Notes: generated by a model from the letters alone, not told the origin. Positions 47,389 through 57,715 are shown, counted from the first letter of the stretch. The stretch is DNA of 64,000 nt from Candidatus Zixiibacteriota bacterium (GCA_035574315.1 DATLYW010000048.1:248001-312000), one strand, 5' to 3'. Numbers and translations: made by a program.

Positions 47389-48231
47389 ATGGCGGAAATC
47401 GTCACGATCATCGGCATCACCCATAACCCTTTCATGCCGCGGTTGTTCCAGCGGCCCGACCGGCCGGCCGGATGCGACAAGGTCATCGAGCGGATCGCCA
47501 TGATGCGCGAGCGGCTCGCTGCCGCCCGCCCCGACGCCCTGGTCGCCATCGGCAACGATCACCTGCACCAGTTCTTCATGGACAACATGCCGGCCTTCAT
47601 GATCGGCAAGATGGATTGCTACGACGGAACCTTCTACGACGAAACGCGCGAGTTCGGGCTGCCGCGTTGCAGGCTCCCGGGCGACGTCGAGCTTTCCGAT
47701 GCCCTCATGGAAGCGGCCTTCGATCGCGGGATCGATTTCGCATACTCGAACGAGCTCACCGTCGACCACTCGATCGTCGTCCCGATGATGTTCGTGCGGC
47801 CGGAGATGGACATCCCGATCGTTCCGATTCTCACCAACTGCATCGCGCCGCCGATGCCGCGGCCGCGGCGCTTCTTCGAGGTGGGAAAGGCGATCCGCGC
47901 GGCGATCGACTCGCTGCCGGGAACGAAGCGGATCGGCGTCCTGGTGAGCGGCCATCTCTCGCTCGAGGTCGGCGGGCCACGGCAGTTCGAGCGCAGGCTC
48001 ACCGACCCGAGCTTCGACGCCGCCGCGGTCGGCTGGATTCAGAACGGCGACATCGACGCTGCCGCTGCGGGCTGCACGCCCGAGCGGCTGATCAAGGCCG
48101 GCAACATGACCTCGGGCTATCTGAACTTCTTGATGATGATGGGCGTGGCCAACGCGGCCAGGCCGGCGCATGCGGAAGGGCTGGACGCGGGTTTCCCCGC
48201 CGTTCCGTTCTTCCACTGGGGCCCGCAGTAG
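47389..48231 (+). CDS. LigB-family extradiol dioxygenase homologue with altered active site
   Basis: A 280-residue class III extradiol dioxygenase (LigB) fold protein. Two expected iron ligands are present: His12 in ITHNPFMPR and His58 in IGNDHLHQF; VDHSIVVPM near 127 also fits. Where the family has SGGLSH with the catalytic His, this protein has SGHLSLEVGGPR (Leu192). Where LigB-type enzymes have AGxEGxE with the third iron ligand, it has AGNMTSGYLNF (Met240, Gly243). A normal ring-cleavage reaction is therefore doubtful. GGAGGT precedes the ATG. It lies 71 bases downstream of the binding protein, with a LigA-like gene after one small gene. Confidence 0.82.
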   Translation: MAEIVTIIGITHNPFMPRLFQRPDRPAGCDKVIERIAMMRERLAAARPDALVAIGNDHLHQFFMDNMPAFMIGKMDCYDGTFYDETREFGLPRCRLPGDVELSDALMEAAFDRGIDFAYSNELTVDHSIVVPMMFVRPEMDIPIVPILTNCIAPPMPRPRRFFEVGKAIRAAIDSLPGTKRIGVLVSGHLSLEVGGPRQFERRLTDPSFDAAAVGWIQNGDIDAAAAGCTPERLIKAGNMTSGYLNFLMMMGVANAARPAHAEGLDAGFPAVPFFHWGPQ

Positions 48232-48273
48232 CAGAGGGCGACGGGAAAATCTCGGCATTTTTCAAGTGGGCTT

Positions 48274-48546
48274 ATGGACTGGAAGATCCTATCGACGGTT
48301 TTCGTCTCCGTGTTCGTCGCCGAGCTGGGCGACAAGACGCAGCTTGCGACCATGCTGTTCGCCTCCGACAGGGAGATCAGCAAGATCGCGGTATTCGCCG
48401 GAGCGGCGCTCGCCCTGGTTCTGACCTCGGCGATCGGCGTGCTCGCCGGCTCCGCGGTCTCGGGCTACGTCAGCGAGCGGCACCTCCGCTACGTCGCCGG
48501 CCTGGGTTTCATCGCGATCGGTCTGTGGACCTTTTTCCGCACCTGA
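48274..48546 (+). CDS. Half-size GDT1/TMEM165 (UPF0016) membrane protein
   Basis: A 90-residue membrane protein with three helices and one copy of the signature AELGDKTQLATMLFA (E-x-G-D-K-T). UPF0016 transporters carry Mn2+ or Ca2+ and usually have two such motifs in about 190 residues, or are encoded as adjacent half-size pairs. Only one half is found here, so a homodimer is likely. It stands between the LigB-like and LigA-like genes (42 and 12 bases away); a role in supplying or clearing metal is only an inference. Confidence 0.88.
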   Translation: MDWKILSTVFVSVFVAELGDKTQLATMLFASDREISKIAVFAGAALALVLTSAIGVLAGSAVSGYVSERHLRYVAGLGFIAIGLWTFFRT

Positions 48547-48558
48547 ACGAGGCGAGCG

Positions 48559-48870
48559 ATGAGCAAGTACCTGATGAACAAATTCATCCACCACGTCAAC
48601 ATGAACGAGGAGGCGGAACGGGAGTACAAACATCGCCCGCGCGCCTATCTCGAGCAGTGGGAGAAGAAGGAAAAGCTCAAGCTCACTCCCGAGGAGCGCG
48701 AAGCGCTGGCCACCAGGGACTACGGCAAGCTCTACGCCCTGGGTGCGCATCCCTTCACGCTGTGGAGCTTCACCGAGGCCGTGTGGGGACACGAGGTGCC
48801 GCGCGAAGAGCTGGTCAAGGACTACAAGGAAAAGACCGCCCGGGCCGGCTATCCTGATTTCAAGACCTGA
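48559..48870 (+). CDS. LigA-like small subunit of an extradiol dioxygenase
   Basis: A 103-residue helical protein with the LigA-domain pattern: NKFIHHVNMNEEAEREYKH near the start, LTPEEREALATRDYGKLYALGAHPFTLW in the middle. In protocatechuate 4,5-dioxygenase, LigA covers the active site of LigB. It is separated from its probable LigB partner by the half-size GDT1 gene. Its 3' end overlaps the convergent ABC ATPase gene by 22 bases. Confidence 0.85.
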   Translation: MSKYLMNKFIHHVNMNEEAEREYKHRPRAYLEQWEKKEKLKLTPEEREALATRDYGKLYALGAHPFTLWSFTEAVWGHEVPREELVKDYKEKTARAGYPDFKT

Positions 48871-49610
48871 CCAAGCCCGCCTTCGGCATCCGGACGCGCG
48901 GGTCGGACGAACCTCCCATCGCGCATGTGGTAGACTTTTTTGAAGTGCTCCACGGCCTTCGGGTCGTGGCTCGCCATGATGACCGTCTTGCCGTACTTTT
49001 CAGCGAGCGACAGGAAAAGCGCCGTGATCATTTCCGTATTTTCCGAATCCAGGTTCCCGGTCGGCTCATCGGCGAGGATCACCGAAGGATCGTTGGCCAG
49101 AGACAATGCCACCGCGACCCGTTGCTGCTCGCCACCGCTCAATTCTTCGGGCCTCTTGCGGCCCTTCTCGCCGAGCCCGACCATTCGCAGCAGCCCGTCG
49201 ACCCGGCGCTGGCGCTCCGCGGGGTCGACGCCGGCAACCAGCATCGGGAGCTCCAGATTCTCCGCGGCCGTCAGAGTGGGGATCAGGTTGAAGAATTGAA
49301 AGACAAATCCGACGCGATACAAACGGTATTTTTCGAGATCCCGCTCCGAAAGAGCGCCCAGGATCTGATCTCCCACCCGAACCTCTCCGGCGGTGGCATG
49401 GTCGACGCCGCCGAGAATGTTGAGCAGGGTGGTTTTGCCGCAACCCGATGGCCCCATGAGGGCGACGGCCGCGCCCGCCGGGATCTCCCAGTCGACGCCC
49501 TGCAGTGCCCGCACCCGTTCTGCCGAAGTCTCGTAGGACTTCTGTAAGCTGGAAACCCTCACCTCTACCCCGCGATTCTTGAAAAAACCGTCCGGATCCA
49601 TGGGGCTCAC
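48849..49610 (-). CDS. LolD/MacB-type ABC ATPase
   Basis: A 253-residue ATPase of the FtsX-permease class. It has Walker A GPSGCGKTTLL, the Q-loop segment GFVFQFFNLIPTLTAAENLELP, signature LSGGEQQRVAVALSLANDP, Walker B ILADEPTGNLDSE and H-loop MASHDPKAVEHFKKVY. The start may be 49610 (MSPMDP) or the Met at 49601. It lies 21 bases downstream of the large FtsX-type permease, its evident partner. Confidence 0.93.
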   Translation of the reverse strand: MSPMDPDGFFKNRGVEVRVSSLQKSYETSAERVRALQGVDWEIPAGAAVALMGPSGCGKTTLLNILGGVDHATAGEVRVGDQILGALSERDLEKYRLYRVGFVFQFFNLIPTLTAAENLELPMLVAGVDPAERQRRVDGLLRMVGLGEKGRKRPEELSGGEQQRVAVALSLANDPSVILADEPTGNLDSENTEMITALFLSLAEKYGKTVIMASHDPKAVEHFKKVYHMRDGRFVRPARPDAEGGLGQVLKSG

Positions 49611-49631
49611 CTTCCTCTTTGAACCGAACCT

Positions 49632-52580
49632 TCAGCTCTCGGTCACGCTTGCTCTCGCCGATCTCCTGAAGACCCACAGGCTGAAGAGCAGCGCCATCCC
49701 CGCCATCAAGGCCAACAAGCCCAGGGCGACCCACACCGTCTGCTGGGACACGACCAGATGCGTGGGCAGCAAGTGAACGACGGACTTCAATTGGCGCAGG
49801 CTCCAGATCAAGTTCGCCAAACCGAAGCCGGCCGCCAGCGCCACCAGCAAGCCCACCCCGAGACCTAGCAGAGCCGGCGCCAACAGACCCGAAGCAAGGA
49901 ATCGAAACACCAGCCCGGGCGATACCCCGCGCACCCGGAGGAGCCCGAGAGTGCGGCGGTCCTCGAGATAATTGGTCAACGCGATCGCCAGAATGGCGAC
50001 CACCGCCAGCAGCACGCCTCCGGCGAGATAAATGCGCATGTTTTCCATGGCGAGAAAGATGAACATGTCGCCGCCCACCTTTTCGAGCTCGCGCCGAAGC
50101 TCCCGGACCTCGAGCGGCCGCGCGCCGAGCGCTCGATTAAGATCCCTGACGATCCCGCCGGGATCGGCGCCCGGCTTCGTCCGGACGAGCACGAAAACGC
50201 GGGGAATCAGGACCTTGAGATTCGCGGCGGCCGGGTTGTCCATCGTCGCGACGAGATACGCGTCGGTGCTGGCGAGATGGTTCAGATAATCGATGCGTGC
50301 CGAAACGTAGCTCTGGCGATCCGACACGCTGCGCGGTGCCATTCCCGGCAAAAAGCCGATCACGCCGCCGGCAGGCAAGAGAACCGCCTTCCTGTCGAGA
50401 TCTGCTCCGAGCAGAACCGGCTCACCGGCTGACAGGTTCCAGAATGCCGCCACCGGAGGCGAGGCGAGGACCTTCCGGTCGGCGGCGGTCGTTACGACCT
50501 CGCTGAATTTTGCCGTGACGCCCAGGTGCTCTTCGAAGAGAGCCGTCCGAAGGTAGCGCCGGGGCTCCTCGATCAGATAGAGCGGCACGCCGCTCAAGCC
50601 GTAACCAGGATAGAAAAAGCCCGGCAGGATCGCTTCGAACAGGTAATCGAGCGAGGAAACGTCGGGTCGCTGAAAAGCGGCCAGGCGGGTTCTCAGCGCC
50701 GCGCGGAGCGCCTGCGTTTGTGCTCCGAGCCCCTGCTCGAGCTGTCGCGGCTCGACCAGGTCGGCGGGATTGATTGTCACGTGGAGCTCGCTTCCCATCT
50801 GCACCGTTGCACCCCTCAGCGCCTTCTCTTCGAACGACTTGGATGCAATGCCGGGATACAGGCTCACGCTCGCCATCAGCCCAACGATGAGCAGGAAGCT
50901 CGCGATCCGATGGGGCTTCAGCGACATGTGCGCGAGGGAAAGACCGTGCAGCTTCCCGCCGATAACGCGCGCCATCGAGCTCAACAGGCCGCGAAGCAGC
51001 GACCGCCGGGCGACCAGCAGCGCGACCAGGCCATGGACCAGGAGCGGCAGCGCCACGAAGTCGAGCACGCGATCCAGAAACAAGACGCTCTCCACGAGCC
51101 ATTGCCGCGCCTCGCTGTCCTCTCCGGCCGTCGCCAGCAGCTCGCCAAGGTTGAACCCTCCGATCCATCCGCCGATCTTGCCCGCGCCGGCGGCCAACGC
51201 GACCCCCTCGAGCACCGAGAAACGAACACGCGTCTGACTCGACTCGGACAGGGCGACCCGGCGCGACGCTTCCAGTGGCGAGATCGTCGTGGCGTACCGC
51301 ACCAGGCGTCGGCTGATGAGCAGGACGAGCAGCAGGCCGGCCACCAAAAAAAGAAGCATCCTCGTCGGTCCCTGGACCCGCGACAGAACGTCTGGGGGGA
51401 GGAGACGGCCCTCGTAGGCGAAGAGAGGAACGACGGTCCCCGAGACCAGGCCGGCAACTCCGCCGACAAGCCCGCCGAGGCCGATGGAGAGCAGCAGGCT
51501 CCACCCGAGGAGCCGGCCGGGTACGCCGCGAAGGCGCATGAGGCCCAGCGTTCGTCGCTCGTTCAGGATGAGCAGCGAGGAAAGATCCGAGGCGAGCATC
51601 CAGGCTATGGCCAGCAGGGGAATTGCGATCAGCAGCGTGGCGAGCCCGATGGCGCGCGAGATTTCCGCCATGCGCCTCAAGAGAACGAGCAGGGCGTTGT
51701 CCACGAAAATCGCCGGCCCCATGGACTTCGCTCTGCGCTCGACTTCCGCGTTGAGCGCTTCCAGGCGCGCGAGCGACCCCTCGACGTCCCAGCCGGAGAT
51801 CAGCGCCTTGCGATCGAGCCGCGCGACGTGCACGACCTCCGGCAGGTACTCACCCGCCGTCACGTGAATGTCGGCGCGGTCACCCAGCGCGCCGCGCGCG
51901 AGCGCGTCGAAGCGTCGGAGCACGCCGAAGTCATAGGGCGCAACGAGAATCACCCCGATATAAGGAACGAAGGAGATCGAGCCGACCTCCTCCATGAAGT
52001 AGCGATTGATATCGGACCGCTCCAGGCGCACCACGCCGCGCAGCGGGAGCTCGAACAGCCCCGCGCTGATTTTCTTCCGGTCGGAGTACACCCGCACCGA
52101 AAACCGCCGGGCCCCCTGCAGCGCGAGGTAGGCCTTGCCCATGTGCTGCTCCGGGCCGACGAGGGCGAGAAACGCCGCATCCGGCTCCGTTCCGGGGGGC
52201 CGCGCTTCGGGCGGCAGCAGATTCAGGTCGGTCGCGGCGAGAATCGACACCCAAGGAGCTGCAAGGGGCTTGCCGTCGACGATCAGGATCGCCTCGGGCG
52301 GCGGCTTCGAGCGCAGGAACGTGAGGCTCTCGACCCGCCGGATACCGCCGATCTCCTTCAGCTCCGCCGCCACTTCCGCGGAGACGGAGAAGTCCGTCGT
52401 CTGGTAGAGCGCAATGTCCCACGACAGGCGGGAGAGCTGGTCCTCGACGTAGAGCTTCAGCGCATGGTGGGAGGCGAGATTGATCGCGGCGAGCAAACCC
52501 GATACGAGAAGCGTGACGACGCCGAAAGCGACAAAAGCTCGCTTGCCGACGATTCGTGCGAGTCGCAGGAGCAGGAACAC
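49632..52580 (-). CDS. Large FtsX-type ABC permease (two FtsX domains)
   Basis: A 982-residue membrane protein with an N-terminal anchor (VAFGVVTLLVSGLLAAINLA), a large extracytoplasmic domain (about 40-280), a central cluster of membrane helices (about 310-570), a second extracytoplasmic domain and a C-terminal helix triplet with NYLEDRRTLGLLRVRGVSP, the FtsX/MacB coupling motif. Another such motif, LILNERRTLGLMRLRGVPG, is in the first half. These type VII systems move or release lipids and lipoproteins, or act mechanically on the envelope. It lies 54 bases downstream of the M29-like gene. Confidence 0.9.
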   Translation of the reverse strand: MFLLLRLARIVGKRAFVAFGVVTLLVSGLLAAINLASHHALKLYVEDQLSRLSWDIALYQTTDFSVSAEVAAELKEIGGIRRVESLTFLRSKPPPEAILIVDGKPLAAPWVSILAATDLNLLPPEARPPGTEPDAAFLALVGPEQHMGKAYLALQGARRFSVRVYSDRKKISAGLFELPLRGVVRLERSDINRYFMEEVGSISFVPYIGVILVAPYDFGVLRRFDALARGALGDRADIHVTAGEYLPEVVHVARLDRKALISGWDVEGSLARLEALNAEVERRAKSMGPAIFVDNALLVLLRRMAEISRAIGLATLLIAIPLLAIAWMLASDLSSLLILNERRTLGLMRLRGVPGRLLGWSLLLSIGLGGLVGGVAGLVSGTVVPLFAYEGRLLPPDVLSRVQGPTRMLLFLVAGLLLVLLISRRLVRYATTISPLEASRRVALSESSQTRVRFSVLEGVALAAGAGKIGGWIGGFNLGELLATAGEDSEARQWLVESVLFLDRVLDFVALPLLVHGLVALLVARRSLLRGLLSSMARVIGGKLHGLSLAHMSLKPHRIASFLLIVGLMASVSLYPGIASKSFEEKALRGATVQMGSELHVTINPADLVEPRQLEQGLGAQTQALRAALRTRLAAFQRPDVSSLDYLFEAILPGFFYPGYGLSGVPLYLIEEPRRYLRTALFEEHLGVTAKFSEVVTTAADRKVLASPPVAAFWNLSAGEPVLLGADLDRKAVLLPAGGVIGFLPGMAPRSVSDRQSYVSARIDYLNHLASTDAYLVATMDNPAAANLKVLIPRVFVLVRTKPGADPGGIVRDLNRALGARPLEVRELRRELEKVGGDMFIFLAMENMRIYLAGGVLLAVVAILAIALTNYLEDRRTLGLLRVRGVSPGLVFRFLASGLLAPALLGLGVGLLVALAAGFGLANLIWSLRQLKSVVHLLPTHLVVSQQTVWVALGLLALMAGMALLFSLWVFRRSARASVTES

Positions 52581-52634
52581 GGAGCAGCGCTCGAGGGCCG
52601 GCTCTCGCCGGTCCCGTTCAGGGAGTCTCGGCGA

Positions 52635-54338
52635 TCACCTGCGGCCTTTCATGGCCGGGTAGAAGTATTCGAACGTCCCGGCCTCGATTTTGCGCATGAC
52701 CTCTGCAAACGTCTTCCAGGGATCCCGCGCGTAGTCCTCGAATCTGCCGGGGGCGTTGATCCCCGGGATGTAGGGCGACCAGTCGTCGCTCAAGACCTCG
52801 TCGGGATTGCCGTAGCGGGAAGCCAGGGCCCGGATCTCCGGGCTCTTCAGCGCGTTCACTTCCCCTTTGTCGATCAGCGTAATCCAGGTGTTCTTCGTGC
52901 CGCGCACCCTCACCCGATAAGTCGGAAGCGTGTTGTGGATGTGCCACCAGTGATCGTTCGGCAGTGCATGCTGCTTGGCGAAGTCCATCCACTCCTTGGA
53001 CTCGACCGCCTTGTCCGGGCCGTGATCGAGGCGCAATCCGAAGCCCCAGTGAATCACCCCGGCGTTGTTGCGCTCGGAGGTGTTGACGCCCATCCCGTTC
53101 TCGTCGGGACGCCTGAAGAATTTTGGATTGGTACCCATGCCCGCCTCGTAGAGCCACCAGTAACCGGGCTGGTCGTGGAACGGGTAAGTAAGCTCGTTGA
53201 TCTTGGGATATTTGAGAAATTCCCGCCACAGCTCGCCGTAGATCCCGCCGCCCTTCACCTCGGTCACGTAACCGTCCTTCACGCGCACCTCGATGCGGGG
53301 AAAGGACCCGGTATGGTTGCTCGTGCCGGCGAACACGCCGTTGACCTTGACGAGGAACCGGGGATTGTACTTCTTCGTGAAGGCGGGATAGTCCACGGAA
53401 GAATAGGGGAATCGCCCTGTCGCCTGGTGCGGGAACATGAACAGGTGGCCTTGCTGATAGGCCCCCTCGGCCCAGGCCTTTGCCTGCTTTTCGTCGAGCT
53501 CGAAAGCGAAGCTGGTGCCCTCGGGGTCGCTGACTTCCACACGATCGGCCCATGCCAGGGGTTCGATCACACGCTCCTCGGCCAGCCTCCAGATGTCGCC
53601 GGGAAACGTCGCCGCTTTGTTCATCAGCTCGTAGCGGTTGTCGAAAATGAAGTTGCCGTAGAACTTGCTGCCGTGCGGCTCGATGCTCCTGCGCGTCACG
53701 GTGCGTCCGCCCCGGCGCCAGAAAACGGCGTTGACCTCCTTGTGCTGGTCGAGGTACCTGACGATCGCTTCGGCAACGCTCTTCCCGCCGAACCGCCGCC
53801 CCAGGTCGATCAACTCCTTGGAACTCTGCTCTTCCTTCTCGAACACCGCCCGGTAAAGGTCGGGCCGGCGTTCCTTGAGCCATCTCTTCGGGATCTCCGG
53901 GTCGCTGAAGCGTTGGAGGATCCAGGCTCGCGCCTCCATGTAGCCGTGCTCGGCGGTAAACCATCGGTTCGCCTTGACCGCCTTGACCGCCTGCTCCTTG
54001 CTGACGCCGAGGAGCTGATGCTCGGGAACCATCTGTACCTTGACTCCGCGTTCCTCATAGGCGCGCCGGATCGCCTGCAGGATCATTTCGTCCGCCGTCG
54101 GTTCGGTGAAAATTGCCACCGTCTGGCCTTTTTCGACGAGACCGAGCGGGGTCCTTCCTCCCGTCTGCCTCACGGCCGCACGGGCGTAGGGCATGACGTC
54201 CTCGATGGATTTCGGCGGTCTGAGATAAGACGGGAACCGCGGCTGCGGGTACTTGGACCGTTCGGCACCCGAAAGCGGCGCCACCGTGGCGACGAGCAGG
54301 AACACGAGCGTTGCGCTGAGTCTTTTTCCCATGGCCAT
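52635..54338 (-). CDS. Secreted M29 (aminopeptidase T)-like protein, function uncertain
   Basis: A 567-residue exported protein: a signal peptide (LSATLVFLLVATVAPLSGAE), then GQTVAIFTEPTADEMILQAIRRA, similar to the first domain of M29 aminopeptidases. The C-terminal third has FRKVNG-like sequence, GVFAGTSNHTGSFPRIEVRV, EAGMGTNPKFFRRPD and AGVIHWGFGLRLD, matching the metal-site region of M29 enzymes (the usual E.GxGTNP and H motifs); the last HxD motif is less clear. M29 enzymes are normally cytoplasmic, so secretion is unusual. The Met at 54332 has the better-spaced GGAGGG. The ABC permease and ATPase follow. Confidence 0.65.
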   Translation of the reverse strand: MAMGKRLSATLVFLLVATVAPLSGAERSKYPQPRFPSYLRPPKSIEDVMPYARAAVRQTGGRTPLGLVEKGQTVAIFTEPTADEMILQAIRRAYEERGVKVQMVPEHQLLGVSKEQAVKAVKANRWFTAEHGYMEARAWILQRFSDPEIPKRWLKERRPDLYRAVFEKEEQSSKELIDLGRRFGGKSVAEAIVRYLDQHKEVNAVFWRRGGRTVTRRSIEPHGSKFYGNFIFDNRYELMNKAATFPGDIWRLAEERVIEPLAWADRVEVSDPEGTSFAFELDEKQAKAWAEGAYQQGHLFMFPHQATGRFPYSSVDYPAFTKKYNPRFLVKVNGVFAGTSNHTGSFPRIEVRVKDGYVTEVKGGGIYGELWREFLKYPKINELTYPFHDQPGYWWLYEAGMGTNPKFFRRPDENGMGVNTSERNNAGVIHWGFGLRLDHGPDKAVESKEWMDFAKQHALPNDHWWHIHNTLPTYRVRVRGTKNTWITLIDKGEVNALKSPEIRALASRYGNPDEVLSDDWSPYIPGINAPGRFEDYARDPWKTFAEVMRKIEAGTFEYFYPAMKGRR

Positions 54339-54355
54339 CCCTCCACGGCCAGAGA

Positions 54356-54383
54356 TTTATTGACTTCGATCGCGGGTTGTCAA
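54356..54383 (-). promoter_or_regulatory. Sigma-70-like promoter of the M29-like/ABC operon
   Basis: Read on the minus strand: TTGACA (54378-54383), a 16-base spacer, then AATAAA (54356-54361). The leader before the start codon would be very short, about 11 to 17 bases, but includes GGAGGG. Confidence 0.55.
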
Positions 54384-54483
54384 GCCGTTTCACGCGGCGC
54401 CGTAGCCAGACGGGATCGCCGGACCCTCCGTTTGCATCTCCCGGCGTATTCGAGTAACGTCCGGCAGCTCGCGTTTTTTCGCT

Positions 54484-55845
54484 ATGGAGATCGGCAAGAG
54501 CATTCTTTTCCTTCCCCTGGCCCTTCTTGGAACGTTGGGGTGCGCCACGCTCGGTCACGAGGGTGCGAATCGCGCGCGGCCCGAGCGGCCGGTGGGCGGT
54601 GAAAGGTCCGCCGCCGGGCCCGCAGAGGCCGAGCGAGCCCTGATCGCCGAACCGCAAGCGGTGCGCGAAACCACGCTGGAGGCGCTCCCCGCAGAGGCGC
54701 CGGCGGAGGAGCCGCGCGCGCAACGGCCCGTACATTCTCCGAGCACCCGCGTGCCCGCGGCCGAGGGCGCCGCCAGGGCGCGCCGGCCGCACGCGCCTCA
54801 GGTGGACAGCCTGGTCGAGCTCCTGGGGAAGGATATCGACAAAGCCCTCGGGCAGCCGCCCGACCGCCGGCGCATCGAGTTCTCGTCGGCAGTCACCCGG
54901 AACCCGAAGGTCCGGTACTTCCTCAGGCACTACAGCCGGAACGGCCGGGCGCAATTGCGGAAGCTGCTCGCCCGCTCGGGGCGGTACTGGCCGATGATCG
55001 CAAAGATCCTGAACGAGGAAGGGTTGCCGGAGGAGCTTGGCTATCTCGCCTTGATCGAGAGCGGTTTCGTTCCGCATCGGGCTTCGCCCCGGGGCGCCGT
55101 CGGGCTATGGCAGTTCGTTCCGGCGACCGCCCGCCATTACGGCCTCAAGATCGACCGCTGGGTGGACGAGCGCCGCGACCCGGTCAAGGCGACGCGCGCC
55201 GCGGCGGCCTACCTCAAGGACCTGCACGACTATTTCGGCCGCTGGTATCTCGTCACCGCCGCCTACAACGCCGGCCCCGGCACCGTGGATCGCGCCTTGC
55301 AGTCGAGCGGAACGAGCGACTTCTGGACGCTGAGCGGCAACGCGCGCCTGAGCAACGAGACCCGGGACTTCGTACCCAAGTTCGTCGCGGTCGCGATGAT
55401 CGCCGCCGATCCGGCGAAGTACGGGATCCGCGACATCGAATACGAGCCACCGCTCGAGTATCGAGAGGTCGAGATCGACGAGCCGATGAGCCTGGCGACG
55501 CTGGCCGCCATGGCCGAGACGACGGTGGCCGAGCTTCGCGAGCTGAACCCGTCGCTCCTGCACGACCTCACGCCCCCGGACCCTTCGGGGTTTCGAATCA
55601 AGATCCCGACCGGCAGCGCGGCGGCCTTCGCCCGAGCCTATCGGCGACATCAGGAAACCCGCCCCGCAGGCGGTCGGGTGGTCATCCACGAGGTGCGCAG
55701 AGGCGAGACCCTCTTTTCGATCGCACGGCGCTACGGCCAGGAGGTTCGCGCGCTCATGCAGCTGAACGGGCTGGCGAGCGCCCGCCTGAGGGTCGGGCAG
55801 CGGTTGAAGGTGATCGTGGAAAGGATGGGAGGCCGATTGCGTTGA
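54484..55845 (+). CDS. MltD-like lipoprotein murein transglycosylase with LysM
   Basis: A 453-residue outer-membrane-type lipoprotein: lipobox LLGTLGC at residue 20, a Pro/Ala/Glu-rich linker to residue 105, then an SLT domain with the catalytic Glu in LALIESGFVPHRASPRGAVGLWQF near residue 192 and TAAYNAGPGTVDRAL. A degenerate LysM-like segment (SLATLAAMAETTVAELRELNPSLL) and a clear C-terminal LysM (HEVRRGETLFSIARRYGQEVRALMQLNGL) bind peptidoglycan. It cleaves glycan strands in the periplasm. Divergent from the M29-like gene. Confidence 0.95.
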   Translation: MEIGKSILFLPLALLGTLGCATLGHEGANRARPERPVGGERSAAGPAEAERALIAEPQAVRETTLEALPAEAPAEEPRAQRPVHSPSTRVPAAEGAARARRPHAPQVDSLVELLGKDIDKALGQPPDRRRIEFSSAVTRNPKVRYFLRHYSRNGRAQLRKLLARSGRYWPMIAKILNEEGLPEELGYLALIESGFVPHRASPRGAVGLWQFVPATARHYGLKIDRWVDERRDPVKATRAAAAYLKDLHDYFGRWYLVTAAYNAGPGTVDRALQSSGTSDFWTLSGNARLSNETRDFVPKFVAVAMIAADPAKYGIRDIEYEPPLEYREVEIDEPMSLATLAAMAETTVAELRELNPSLLHDLTPPDPSGFRIKIPTGSAAAFARAYRRHQETRPAGGRVVIHEVRRGETLFSIARRYGQEVRALMQLNGLASARLRVGQRLKVIVERMGGRLR

Positions 55846-55869
55846 GGCGCTCGGGCGGAGCCGGCATCC

Positions 55870-57156
<1,287 letters not shown>

Positions 57157-57225
57157 GCGCGTGCACCTTTCGATCCCCGATTTTGATTCGTTTTAGACCA
57201 TCCTCCCGCGCCGGTCAACCTTGCG

Positions 57226-57684
57226 TCACGCGGTCTGCGGGCTCAAAACCCAGGCGACGTTCCAGCGCGCCGCCTCCCGCGCGCAACAGACCAGGGTCGC
57301 GGGGCCGAAATCGGCCACCGGCCGCTCGGGATCGCCCGAAACCAGAGATGCCACCAAACGGCCCAAATGGGGAAGATGTCCCACCACGAGCACCGGCTCC
57401 TCGGCGGCCTGAAGCTCGGCCCGCAGCACCATCGGGTCGTCCTGAGGCAGCAAACCGCCGCTCTGCCGCACGCCTTTCTCCGGCCGGAGATGCAACGCGA
57501 AGATTTCGGCGGTCTCCCGCGCCCGTAGAACGCCGGAATGAAGGATTTCGGCGATGCGCAGTTGCCTTGCGGCGGCCGAGCGCGCCACGCGCTCCACGTC
57601 ACGGCGGCCGGCATCGGTCAGCGGACGACGCGGATCCAGCTGTTCCGGCGCGGCTTCACCGTGCCGCACGAAGTAGAAGTCCAC
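57226..57684 (-). CDS. sixA: SixA-type phosphohistidine phosphatase
   Basis: A 152-residue histidine phosphatase. The catalytic RHGE is at residues 7-10 ([13 protein letters not shown]), [14 protein letters not shown] follows, and the second His is in [11 protein letters not shown]. SixA dephosphorylates phosphohistidine in phosphotransfer and PTS-like proteins. It is divergent from the amino acid importer operon. Confidence 0.93.
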   Translation of the reverse strand: MDFYFVRHGEAAPEQLDPRRPLTDAGRRDVERVARSAAARQLRIAEILHSGVLRARETAEIFALHLRPEKGVRQSGGLLPQDDPMVLRAELQAAEEPVLVVGHLPHLGRLVASLVSGDPERPVADFGPATLVCCAREAARWNVAWVLSPQTA

Positions 57685-57715
57685 GTGGGTTCACCGTCCG
57701 GCGGGCTCGCAACGG

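Noticed and set aside
50526-54602. A long open frame opposite the FtsX-type permease and M29-like gene
   Set aside because: Same reason: antisense to two well-supported genes, biased composition, no recognisable motif.
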